Source: Prevotella sp. (lineage in GTDB: Bacteria > Bacteroidota > Bacteroidia > Bacteroidales > Bacteroidaceae). Taken from it: 42,672 bases of DNA. The position numbers and the translations under genes are program-made. The stretch lies in contig JAFUTI010000027.1 of NCBI GenBank assembly GCA_017471465.1, forward strand, positions 1 through 42,672. Direction: 5' to 3'. The notes under the pieces were generated by a model, which was not told the DNA's origin, ran no database searches, and saw only the letters and a list, made by a program, of their open reading frames with translations. Positions 32,019-40,328 of this stretch are shown here, piece after piece. Each line of letters opens with the position of its first letter. The first letter of the stretch is position 1.

Positions 32019-33041
32019 ATGAACAAGAAAACCATCATCACCATCCTGCTCGCCCTCGTCGCAATGGCGGCACAGGCGCAGACATTCACTTGGAGAATAG
32101 AAGGGACGGTGGCAAACGCCGCACCGACAGATACGCTGACTGTCATCGATGCCGAGAGGCAAAGGATGATAACAACGCTGCAAGTCAAAGACGGGAACAT
32201 CGTCCCTGCAAGTGGAACGCTTGACGAACCTGCCGTCTGCTGCATCACCAAGCAGGGCAGACGCGGATGGATAAGAATGTTTGTCCTGGAAAGCGGAACC
32301 GTAAATATCACGGTTGACTTGGACTTGGTTTACCTCATACGCATTGGAGGTACGCCGATGAACGACGAGCTGATGAGCGTGCTTGCGGTACAGAACACGG
32401 ACATGGATATGGACACATACGTCAAGAAGATGTGCGAAGTGGTCAGCCGTATCGTCAGCAACCATCCAGACCATCCACTGTCTCCATTTCTTATCGGGCA
32501 ATCCAAGGCATTATTCACGTCAACCGAATCAATTGGACTTATAAAGAAGCTGTCCCCCGACTTACAGGCAAGTCCTAAGATGGACAGGCTGAAGGAAAGT
32601 CATCTGCTGGTGCAGGAAACCGAGGAGGGCAAGATGTTCAAGGAGCTCACGGGCGTTTCTCCTGATGGCAAGCCGACCGCCATTTCCGACTTCGTGGGGC
32701 GGGGCAACTATGTGCTTGCCGACTTCTGGGCCTCGTGGTGTGGGCCTTGCACGGCTGACATGCCCCATGTCATTACCTTGTACGAGAAATACAAGGACAA
32801 AGGGCTGAAGGTAATCGGAATCACCGTCAGCGACACCCCAGAGAAATCCGACAGCGTCGTGCAGAAATTGGGCATCCCGTTTCCCCAGATTTACGAATCC
32901 AAGCCCATGAGCATCTATGGAGTGACCGGGATTCCCCACAAGATTCTCTTTGCTCCCGACGGCACCATCCTCTCCCGCAGGATTGCAAGCAGCAAAGAAC
33001 TTGACAGGAAACTCGAAGAGATATTCAACGATAACAAATAA
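32019..33041 (+). CDS. Exported DUF4369/TlpA-type thioredoxin
   Basis: 340 residues. The signal peptide belongs to the shared cassette (MNKKTIITILLALVAMA). A DUF4369-like beta domain (FTWRIEGTVANAAPTDTLTVIDAE...) is followed by a helical segment and a C-terminal thioredoxin fold with FWASWCGPC (Cys241, Cys244) and GIPHKILF as cis-Pro. This is the smallest complete member here and the most typical of the family; disulfide reductase or peroxiredoxin-like activity in the periplasm is inferred. Seven nucleotides separate it from the next gene. Confidence 0.85.
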   Translation: MNKKTIITILLALVAMAAQAQTFTWRIEGTVANAAPTDTLTVIDAERQRMITTLQVKDGNIVPASGTLDEPAVCCITKQGRRGWIRMFVLESGTVNITVDLDLVYLIRIGGTPMNDELMSVLAVQNTDMDMDTYVKKMCEVVSRIVSNHPDHPLSPFLIGQSKALFTSTESIGLIKKLSPDLQASPKMDRLKESHLLVQETEEGKMFKELTGVSPDGKPTAISDFVGRGNYVLADFWASWCGPCTADMPHVITLYEKYKDKGLKVIGITVSDTPEKSDSVVQKLGIPFPQIYESKPMSIYGVTGIPHKILFAPDGTILSRRIASSKELDRKLEEIFNDNK

Positions 33042-33048
33042 AGCGAAT

Positions 33049-33735
33049 ATGAACAAGCAAGCCATCATCACCATCCTGCTCGCCTTCGTCGCAATGGCGG
33101 GGCATGGACAAGAAATCAAGAAAGTAGCAGCCACGCCCGAAGACTTCATGGAGCACATGGCCTTGTGTGGCTACGAAGTTTACACCTACGACATTTCCTC
33201 TCTGCGCGACTCCGTGTCGGGCTTCACCATCGTCATCCGCGAGTACAACCAGCAGGGGATGATTGACGAAAAGAAACTGTACGGCTTCAGGACAAAGACC
33301 ATGATTTCAGACTTCAACGAGCAGGACCAACAGGAAATCTATGCGGAGAACGATGCCGACGACATGGAGCGCGGCATCTATCGTCTGGCCAAGACCCTCG
33401 CCGTCGGTTTCTCTCCCGTTCAGTCGGACTCCATCGAGACCATCACCCTGCGTTCTTCTCGCAATGATGCCTCGCCATGGAAACTGACGCTGAAGCCTAT
33501 TCCCGGAGCACCCCAAACCATTTACCGCTATCAGAAAGCGCCATACCAGCCCAATTCTTTCTCCCTTGACACCTTCATTCCCCTTGTCTTCTACGGTTCT
33601 TTCTGGTGGGACGAACAAGCAAAAGGATGGCGTTTCTGTGGAGAGACCGAACTGACAGAGGAGAAAGCCAAGACCAGCGACTACTTCAAATTCTGCCCAC
33701 ACTATTACATTATTGGCGCTGTATTCCATAAATAA
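33049..33735 (+). CDS. Exported protein of unknown function with shared signal-peptide cassette
   Basis: 228 residues. The signal peptide (MNKQAIITILLAFVAMAGHG) belongs to the cassette group, but the mature part is unrelated to thioredoxin. It contains YDISSLRDSVSGFTIVIREYNQQG, KTLAVGFSPVQSDS and a C-terminal TFIPLVFYGSFWWD...HYYIIGAVF. The Bacteroidota-specific domain seen here is also present in the 5'-damaged gene at 31350. No enzymatic residues are recognised. It follows the thioredoxin gene closely, so the two are probably co-transcribed. Confidence 0.68.
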   Translation: MNKQAIITILLAFVAMAGHGQEIKKVAATPEDFMEHMALCGYEVYTYDISSLRDSVSGFTIVIREYNQQGMIDEKKLYGFRTKTMISDFNEQDQQEIYAENDADDMERGIYRLAKTLAVGFSPVQSDSIETITLRSSRNDASPWKLTLKPIPGAPQTIYRYQKAPYQPNSFSLDTFIPLVFYGSFWWDEQAKGWRFCGETELTEEKAKTSDYFKFCPHYYIIGAVFHK

Positions 33736-33835
33736 TGGTAACCAATTGAAGGAAAAATGTGATTAAGAGAGTGCCATGCAAACTCGTTTGCAAATGGCCG
33801 AACGTGAACATTTTACCTAATAAGGAATGTTTTTC

Positions 33836-33866
33836 TTGCCGTTATCAGCAAAAAGTAGTATCTTTG
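33836..33866 (+). promoter_or_regulatory. Promoter of the Fic gene
   Basis: TTG (33836-33838), a 20-nt spacer and TATCTTTG (33859-33866) match the consensus, 37 nt before the ATG at 33904. Confidence 0.72.
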
Positions 33867-33903
33867 CAGCGGAAAATAAGCTAAAAGCTTGCCGATAGAA
33901 AAG

Positions 33904-34806
33904 ATGGAGTATATATCAGTGATGCAGTTCGCCGAGAAATTCGGGATATCAGAACGTACAGCCCGCAACTATTGTGCGAGCGGAAAGATTGAAGGAGCGT
34001 TCCTCACAGGTAAAACGTGGAACATTCCTGCGGATGCCGTTCTGCCGCAACGAAAGAATGTCCGGAAAAAAGTGTCGCCCCTGCTGACTATGCTGCGGGA
34101 GCAAAAAGCATCACGGCTGAAAGGAGGCATCTATCATCGTACGCAGATTGACTTGACCTATAACTCCAATCATATCGAAGGCAGCCGTCTGACTCATGAC
34201 CAGACGCGCTATATCTTTGAGACGAACACCATCGGCATTAGCGACGGGATTGTTAATGTGGATGATATCGTTGAGACGGTGAATCACTTCCGATGCCTTG
34301 ACTATATCATCGACCATGCGGAGGAACCTTTATCGGAAAGTCTTATTAAACGACTCCATCTGCTGTTAAAGACAGGTACGTCAGACAGCCAGAAAGAGTG
34401 GTTTGCCGTTGGCGACTACAAACGCCTGCCTAACGAAGTTGGTGGTATAGAAACCTGCCCTCCCCAAGAAGTACATCGTGAGATGAAGAATCTTATCAGC
34501 GATTATAACCATTGCAAGAAAAAGGTGCTGGAACATATCCTCGATTTCCATGTACGCTTCGAGCAGATTCATCCTTTTCAGGACGGCAACGGGCGTGTGG
34601 GCCGTCTGATCATGTTTAAGGAATGTCTGGCCAACGGAATCATTCCTTTTATCATTACCGATGAACTCAAGATGTTCTACTATCGCGGTCTCCATGAGTG
34701 GGGGCATATCAACGGGTATCTAATGGATACTTGCCTGACAGCACAAGACCAATACAAATCACTACTCGATTATTTCAAGATTTCGTATAAAAATCTGAGT
34801 AAGTGA
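33904..34806 (+). CDS. Fic-domain AMP-transferase with N-terminal helix-turn-helix
   Basis: 300 residues from the ATG at 33904. An N-terminal winged/excisionase-like helix-turn-helix (about 1-45: VMQFAEKFGISERTARNYCASG) precedes a Fic domain. The signature HPFQDGNGRVGR is intact. The upstream inhibitory helix motif SNHIEG fits (S/T)xxxE(G/N), so this is a self-inhibited class II-like protein. Fic enzymes usually transfer AMP to a target protein; the HTH suggests it also binds DNA, perhaps its own promoter. No antitoxin gene is adjacent. Confidence 0.88.
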   Translation: MEYISVMQFAEKFGISERTARNYCASGKIEGAFLTGKTWNIPADAVLPQRKNVRKKVSPLLTMLREQKASRLKGGIYHRTQIDLTYNSNHIEGSRLTHDQTRYIFETNTIGISDGIVNVDDIVETVNHFRCLDYIIDHAEEPLSESLIKRLHLLLKTGTSDSQKEWFAVGDYKRLPNEVGGIETCPPQEVHREMKNLISDYNHCKKKVLEHILDFHVRFEQIHPFQDGNGRVGRLIMFKECLANGIIPFIITDELKMFYYRGLHEWGHINGYLMDTCLTAQDQYKSLLDYFKISYKNLSK

Positions 34807-34857
34807 GAAGCAAACAAAAGATTAGACTAAAATTTTGTCTCACTTTATACTGTTTTT

Positions 34858-35520
34858 ATGACTTACTCTAAAAAAGAATGTATTTTCAAGATGACAAGAG
34901 TCTTTCTTGCTTCCTTCATCTTGATGGGCGTTTCCCTGTTGCCCTACTTCGCCTATATTTTCGGGCGGGACATCCCTTTCAGTCGTACAATATTGGATAT
35001 TGGAAACCTTCTGTGGCCGTTAGCAATTTTTGCCGTCTTACTTTACGAAGACAAGAAAGAGAAGTTGGGAATATGGTGTAATCCGAGCCTTGGAGTGAAC
35101 CTGAAGACGGTTATTCTATCCCTGGCATTGGGAGTCCTCTGGCAGCTCATTATATTTCTGCTGACTTCCTTGTTTGACGCACCTAATACAGACCCTCGGG
35201 AGTCCTATACTCTTGCGACCCTTATCCTGCATATATTCTCCTTCGCCATCATCGGCCCCATTGCAGAGGAACTGTTTTTACGGAAATGGTACATATCCAT
35301 GATGGAAAGAGCCTCTTTCGGCAAGATAGCGATAGTCATTTCCAATGCGCTCATCTTTTACGTGGCGCATGTGGGCACAGGCGTATGGAGATTAGACACA
35401 CTGATGATGGCGGTCATTCTTTGCCTGATGTATATGAGAACCAGAGACGTTCGCTATTGTGTAATTACGCATGTCACATGTAATCTCCTGGGAATCTTCT
35501 CTGCTTATTATTTCGTATAA
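34858..35520 (+). CDS. CPBP family intramembrane metalloprotease (second copy)
   Basis: 220 residues with about six hydrophobic segments. Motifs: EELFLRKW (E,E,R), FYVAHVG (His) and the last one, CVITHVTCNLLG. It is more distant from the core copy at 12827 and AT-richer. Membrane protease activity inferred. It is in the same direction as the Fic gene and precedes an lgt remnant. Confidence 0.82.
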   Translation: MTYSKKECIFKMTRVFLASFILMGVSLLPYFAYIFGRDIPFSRTILDIGNLLWPLAIFAVLLYEDKKEKLGIWCNPSLGVNLKTVILSLALGVLWQLIIFLLTSLFDAPNTDPRESYTLATLILHIFSFAIIGPIAEELFLRKWYISMMERASFGKIAIVISNALIFYVAHVGTGVWRLDTLMMAVILCLMYMRTRDVRYCVITHVTCNLLGIFSAYYFV

Positions 35521-35548
35521 GACAATCTTCTTGCGTTTTGGAGGTTTT

Positions 35549-35886
35549 ATGAACCAATTGCTATATATCGTCTGGAATCCAGACCTCGTGGCATTCAGAC
35601 TGGGTCCGCTATCGGTGCGATGGTACGGGCTGATGTGGGCCATCGGAATCGCGCTGGCCTTTTCTTCATTTTGTGGACACTACACAAGCGTATGCCTGAG
35701 AAGGTTGGCACAGGCTGGTATTTCGGCTTCTGTCTGACGTATATCTTCACCTTCCGTTTCTTCATCGAGTACACCAAGGAGATACAAGAAGCCTTCGAGG
35801 CATCGCTGCCCATCGATATGGGTCAGATACTCTCCATCCCGTTTATCATCCTCGGCGTGTACTGCATGTTAAGAGCCCGCAAATGA
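35549..35886 (+). pseudogene. Remnant of lgt (prolipoprotein diacylglyceryl transferase)
   Basis: The first ~38 residues (MNQLLYIVWNPDLVAFRLG, then WYGLMWAIGIALAF) match the N-terminus of Lgt. The last ~73 (KRMPEKVGTGWYFG, FTFRFFIEYTKE, MGQILSIPFIILGVY) match its C-terminus in another frame. About 150-170 residues between them are gone, with a junction in the T-rich stretch around 35655-35670. It lacks the Lgt catalytic centre and must be inactive; an intact lgt is expected elsewhere. Confidence 0.85.
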
Positions 35887-36070
35887 AAACACAGCTCTTT
35901 CATAAGAGATAGAAAAGTAACCCCAAGCAAAATGCAAACAAATAAACTCAAATAACAATTCGTGACCCATACACTTTATGTCAAACTTTCAAAAAACAGT
36001 AAGAATTATGGAGAACCCGACATTACCTACCATCTGGCTGGTGCCGCTGAGCAACGCCCCACAATGCCAC

Positions 36071-36249
36071 GGATTCCAGGAATCGGAGCAAGAAACAGAC
36101 CCAGCGGCCTCGGATTTCAGGAATCAGACCTTGACGGCACACATGATGGTATTGGATTTCAGGAATCCAGACAAGAAAGGATAATAGTGTGGTCGGATTT
36201 CGGGAATCCAAGTAGGAAACGGACAATAATTGGTTGGATTTCGAGAATC
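36071..36249. repeat. Five palindromic 14-mers spaced every 41-42 bp
   Basis: Cores GGATT(T/C)C-(A/G)-(G/A)GAATC start at 36071, 36112, 36154, 36195 and 36236. The intervals are 41, 42, 41 and 41 bp, about four turns of DNA. The separating 27-28 nt are themselves weakly similar in neighbouring units, as in a degenerate minisatellite. This lies within the 440-nt gap 35887-36326 before the next thioredoxin gene. No cas gene is present. Phased protein-binding sites or an old tandem repeat are both possible. Confidence 0.75.
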
Positions 36250-36326
36250 TGAGTTGTAACATAAAGAGGTTGAACGAGTTTTTCCCGAAAAATATAATAA
36301 AGGTATAACAATAAAACGAAACAAAT

Positions 36327-38687
36327 ATGAAGCAAACCATCATCACCATCCTCATCGCGCTCGCCGCAGTAGTGGGGCAGGCAAAAGAGAAAGCAATTGT
36401 GTGGGAACAGCCCACCACGGAGTTTGGAAACAGTTATGGCGACGGGTTCTTTAACCTGTGCCTTGACGTGACGAAGGTAGAACTGAAGGACAACGAGACC
36501 GTGGTGTATATCACCGCACAGCAGCGGTCGGACTATCCAGACTACTGGTTCCAGTTTGCGGGCGACACCTACCTGGAAGTGGGTGAGCAACGCTACACCG
36601 TCGTTTCTGCCGACGGTATTGAACTCAACAAGCACCTTCAGACGAACAAGGACGGCAAGCGCGACATAGCGTTCCATTTCCCACCGCTGCCTAAGGGAAC
36701 TAAATCATTCGACTTTATCGAGGGCGACGGACAGGGCGCTTTCCAAATCAAGGGCATCAAGTCTGTGGAGGAGCGCTGGAAACAACTGTTCCCCTCCTAC
36801 TGGCGCGACAATAACGGCGACTGGAAGATAGCCTTCTTCGACGACTGCGCCATCTACGACTGCAAGTTCTGGAACTACAAACAGCGCGACGTGAACCAGA
36901 AGACTGGCGAGGCTACCATCCTTATGACCAACGGCAACGACGAGTTGAAGGTCATGGTGGGTAAAGACAAGAAAGGTACGCGCACGATTCAGATTGGCAG
37001 CGAGAAGGCCACATACGCCATGATTACCACCCGCTTCCTGCCCGACTATCCCACGAAGGACACGCGCACCGACTTCGTGGACACAGGCTACAAGAAGGAC
37101 ACCGTGACCGTCGTGGGCTGGATTAAGGATATGCCGGAGCAATTCAAGCAGTTGAAGACTTTCGACTTCGGCTATGAGAACATCTATACGGACAAGCAGG
37201 TGGATGTCCATGCCGACCTCGACGAGCAGGGACGCTTCACGGTTAAGTTTCCTCTCCTGAATAGCACGGAGTTTTTCATCGACTGGCGACGTTGCTTCAT
37301 CCGCACGATGTTCGAGCCTGGTAAGACCTACTTCATACTCTACGACTTCAGGGAGGGGCGACGCTACTTGATGGGCGACGACTGCCGATTGCAGAACGAA
37401 CTCTTCAAGTATCCGCTCGACTGGAAGTCCATACGTATGGAGGATAGCGACAAGGATTTCGACAAGTACATCGCTTCGGTCGACAGCCTCCTGAAGGCGC
37501 AGAGTGCTATCATCGACCAACTCTGCGAGGAGCACCCCACGCTCTCCACCCGCTTCAACACCTTCAGGAAGGGCAATACGCTGTGGCAGCAGGCACGCGA
37601 CTTCGGGCAGTCACGTTTCAGAGGTTCCAACTTCCAACTCCCTGACAATGCCCGCCAGTATGCCTACGACAACTTCTGGACGAAGATGGAGAAACCCTAC
37701 ACCCTGCACCGTGGTCTCAGCGGTTTCCTGCGCGACTATTTAGACGATGCCGCACAGGCACGCAACGCCATATTCACTTACAGTATCCGTGACAACTACA
37801 AGGACTTTGCCTCAAACGACGAGGAGTTGGCATTGCTCACTCGCTGGAAGAAATGGATTGACGAGGCAACGCCAATCATCGAGGCAGAACCCACCGTCGA
37901 GGCGAAGATAAGCAAGTCGCGTGAACTGGATTCGCTGAATGCTGACTTGACGAAGGAGGTGGATAAGATAGTCCAATCTCCAAGAGCATCCAAAATCATT
38001 CATGGCGGGCTGCTCGTGAACACCTTGAAGCAACACCAACTGACACTTGACTCCCTTCGTGCCGACCCGTTCATCAAGGACGTTTGGCTCGCCCGACAGG
38101 CATTCAGTCACATCGACCACGATCGCACATCGCTGCTGCCCAACATCGTAGACACGCTGAAGGCCATGATTGGCAATCCCGACTGCATCGCCATGATTGA
38201 GAAGCAGAACAATCATTACCTCGCCATCGAGAACCGCGAGTTCGACAAACTGGTGCTAAAATCATCGGACAACCTTACAGACCTCAGCGAGGGCGAGGCA
38301 CTGCTGAAGAAACTCCTCGAACCATACAAGGGCAAGTTCGTGCTGCTCGACATCTGGGGAACGTGGTGCAGCCCCTGCAAGGAAGCCCTCTCGCACTCCA
38401 CCGAGGAGTACGCCCGCCTGAAGGACTACGACATCCAGTATCTCTATCTGGCCAACAGCAGCCCGCTGGAATCTTGGGAGAACGTCATCAAGGAGTACAA
38501 CGTCAGCGGCCCCAACGTCGCCCACTATAACCTGCCCGCCGAGCAGCAATCTGCCATCGAGCGCCACCTTGGTGTCAATTCCTTCCCCACCTACAAACTC
38601 TTCAACCGCGACGGTGACCTGCTCGACCTGAATGTTGACCCTCGCCACCTCGATAATCTCGCCCGGCTGTTGGAAAGCATGAAATAA
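36327..38687 (+). CDS. Large exported thioredoxin-domain protein
   Basis: 786 residues. The signal peptide MKQTIITILIALAAVVGQA is a shortened form of the shared cassette. Residues about 22-150 (KAIVWEQPTTEFG...) match the N-terminal domain of the protein at 20069. A DUF4369-like beta domain is near 275-360 (TVTVVGWIKDMPEQ...), a long helical region lies at about 375-650, and the C-terminal thioredoxin fold has IWGTWCSPC (Cys681, Cys684) with SFPTYKLF as cis-Pro. Periplasmic redox role inferred. It probably heads an operon with the genes to 41832. Confidence 0.8.
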   Translation: MKQTIITILIALAAVVGQAKEKAIVWEQPTTEFGNSYGDGFFNLCLDVTKVELKDNETVVYITAQQRSDYPDYWFQFAGDTYLEVGEQRYTVVSADGIELNKHLQTNKDGKRDIAFHFPPLPKGTKSFDFIEGDGQGAFQIKGIKSVEERWKQLFPSYWRDNNGDWKIAFFDDCAIYDCKFWNYKQRDVNQKTGEATILMTNGNDELKVMVGKDKKGTRTIQIGSEKATYAMITTRFLPDYPTKDTRTDFVDTGYKKDTVTVVGWIKDMPEQFKQLKTFDFGYENIYTDKQVDVHADLDEQGRFTVKFPLLNSTEFFIDWRRCFIRTMFEPGKTYFILYDFREGRRYLMGDDCRLQNELFKYPLDWKSIRMEDSDKDFDKYIASVDSLLKAQSAIIDQLCEEHPTLSTRFNTFRKGNTLWQQARDFGQSRFRGSNFQLPDNARQYAYDNFWTKMEKPYTLHRGLSGFLRDYLDDAAQARNAIFTYSIRDNYKDFASNDEELALLTRWKKWIDEATPIIEAEPTVEAKISKSRELDSLNADLTKEVDKIVQSPRASKIIHGGLLVNTLKQHQLTLDSLRADPFIKDVWLARQAFSHIDHDRTSLLPNIVDTLKAMIGNPDCIAMIEKQNNHYLAIENREFDKLVLKSSDNLTDLSEGEALLKKLLEPYKGKFVLLDIWGTWCSPCKEALSHSTEEYARLKDYDIQYLYLANSSPLESWENVIKEYNVSGPNVAHYNLPAEQQSAIERHLGVNSFPTYKLFNRDGDLLDLNVDPRHLDNLARLLESMK

Positions 38688-38700
38688 AATGAATCGAATA

Positions 38701-39285
38701 ATGAACAAGCAAACCATCATCACCATCCTGCTCGCCCTCATCGTAGTCTCGGGACGAGCACAGACATCATTTGATACGGGAGATGGCTGTCTGAATGTCA
38801 TTGACATATCTTACGCGAAAGGCGTTGGTGAATATGGCGATGGTGGTCTTTCCGCAAACTATCTACACGAAAAGTTCATTAACGAGCGCTTTAGTATAGG
38901 ACCAGGAATCGGATATAGCTATCATAAGAACTACAAGTTTTCAGCAATACCCATTTATCTCAGTACACATTACTTCTTCTTAGACCGCAAGTTTTCTCCG
39001 TTTGTTAATCTACGCGTCGGAGGATTCGCTCTATTCAACGCTAAGAATGTAGGAAGTAATGAGAAATACTCTCTATCAAAAGAAAAGCAGGGTTTCAGTC
39101 TGTTTATGTCGCCAAGCATCGGCGTGAAGATGCACATCACACCAAACATCGGCATAATGGCTTCGATAAGTGACGAAGCTTATCTCGTAAAAGCGTTTGA
39201 CGTGAATAAGAACGATTACAAGAGCAAGCTGATTCATGGTTTGGGAATCAATGTCGGAGTGTGCTTTCAAATTAAAGGGTGGTAG
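38701..39285 (+). CDS. Small outer-membrane beta-barrel protein with shared signal-peptide cassette
   Basis: 194 residues. The first 39 nt are almost identical to those of the thioredoxin gene at 32019, but the mature part is a porin-like barrel with alternating strands (FSIGPGIGYSYH, FSAIPIYLSTHYFF, FVNLRVGGFALF, FMSPSIGVKMHI, GLGINVGVCFQI). Probably eight strands. An in-frame ATG 12 nt upstream is possible, but the cassette start is favoured. Starts 13 nt after the previous stop. Confidence 0.72.
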   Translation: MNKQTIITILLALIVVSGRAQTSFDTGDGCLNVIDISYAKGVGEYGDGGLSANYLHEKFINERFSIGPGIGYSYHKNYKFSAIPIYLSTHYFFLDRKFSPFVNLRVGGFALFNAKNVGSNEKYSLSKEKQGFSLFMSPSIGVKMHITPNIGIMASISDEAYLVKAFDVNKNDYKSKLIHGLGINVGVCFQIKGW

Positions 39286-39314
39286 AGAAATAATACAACA
39301 AACATGATACGAGC

Positions 39315-40328
39315 ATGAAATATTTTATCTTAGCTCAAATCCTTTTCCTTACTAGTTTAGTGGGATTTGCCCAGCAAGTGATGTTGGCAGACAGCATAAC
39401 CCAAAATCCAGTTTGCTATGCTACTGTCTACGATGCTAACGGGACTGTAATAGGTCGCTCTGACATGGGAGGGTATATTAGTCTTCAGAAAGGCTTCGAA
39501 TATCACATTTCTCATATAAGCTATGAACCCAAGAGTTTCGTTTATAATGATGATAGCATCATTTTCCTATCTCCGTCATTTTATACAATATCAGAAGTCA
39601 GTGTTACGGCAAAGAAAAAGAAATATTATCATTGTAAAGTGTTCTTTAGGAGTATAGAACATGTAGATTCATGTCTGAAGTATTATATGGACGGAATACG
39701 AGAGTTCTTTATCGACACCAAAAGCAAAAAGGTGCATTACGGAAATGTCGAAACGAATTACTTCATGTCAAAGAGAAAAGACATTGCACAGAAGAAACGG
39801 AGTATGATGATTGGCGACAGGTACATGGCTCTTCCGTTTCTTGACAAGAATACTTTATATGAGGAAACAATGCGTGATAAAAAGAGAAATATAGAATCGG
39901 GTATTGTCTATGCGGATTCTATATCAATAGGCAGTTGCAAGGTTCGTTCTGACAACAGCGAGATGCTTTTGTCTATAGACGCTTTGTGGCCCAAAAACTC
40001 TCTTGTGACAAATCTATTCGGATACACGCAAGTATTATCGAAATACAACAAGACGGAATTATATCGATATAATGATTTTGATGCTCCTTCCGTTTTCAAT
40101 TTGAAATCCTCCAATAGTTATCGGCATCTGACATTGACTCACAAAAAAGAAAATCTTGTAAGGGACATTGATGTTGAAGACATGTTCTACGTTGTCGAAT
40201 ATGAATACACAGATACAAAGGAATTATCCTCGTCAGAACTGTTGCAGGAAGATTATAAGAAGTATTCTGGAATGTTTCCTATACCAGAAAGAATAAGGGA
40301 ACAGTTAGTTCGAGGAGAAGAGCTATGA
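39315..40328 (+). CDS. Exported protein with N-terminal carboxypeptidase-regulatory-like domain (first of a pair)
   Basis: 337 residues. The signal peptide MKYFILAQILFLTSLVGFA differs from the cassette. Residues 20-100 form a carboxypeptidase-regulatory/CNA-B-like beta domain (DSITQNPVCYATVYDANGTVIGRSD then HISHISYE). The rest is Lys/Tyr/Asp-rich, with no catalytic residues recognised. Codon use is AT-rich compared with the thioredoxin genes, which suggests separate acquisition. Its stop overlaps the next ATG by 4 nt. Possibly an outer-membrane-associated partner of unknown task. Confidence 0.62.
   Translation: MKYFILAQILFLTSLVGFAQQVMLADSITQNPVCYATVYDANGTVIGRSDMGGYISLQKGFEYHISHISYEPKSFVYNDDSIIFLSPSFYTISEVSVTAKKKKYYHCKVFFRSIEHVDSCLKYYMDGIREFFIDTKSKKVHYGNVETNYFMSKRKDIAQKKRSMMIGDRYMALPFLDKNTLYEETMRDKKRNIESGIVYADSISIGSCKVRSDNSEMLLSIDALWPKNSLVTNLFGYTQVLSKYNKTELYRYNDFDAPSVFNLKSSNSYRHLTLTHKKENLVRDIDVEDMFYVVEYEYTDTKELSSSELLQEDYKKYSGMFPIPERIREQLVRGEEL

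Noticed and set aside
36071-36249. Evenly spaced repeats as a CRISPR array
   Set aside because: Repeat cores are only 14 nt and degenerate, spacers show mutual similarity, and no cas genes are in the window.
35962-36252. Possible small proteins across the repeat array
   Set aside because: The frames are made of repeat units and spacers without start signals or conserved composition, so the array is not treated as coding.
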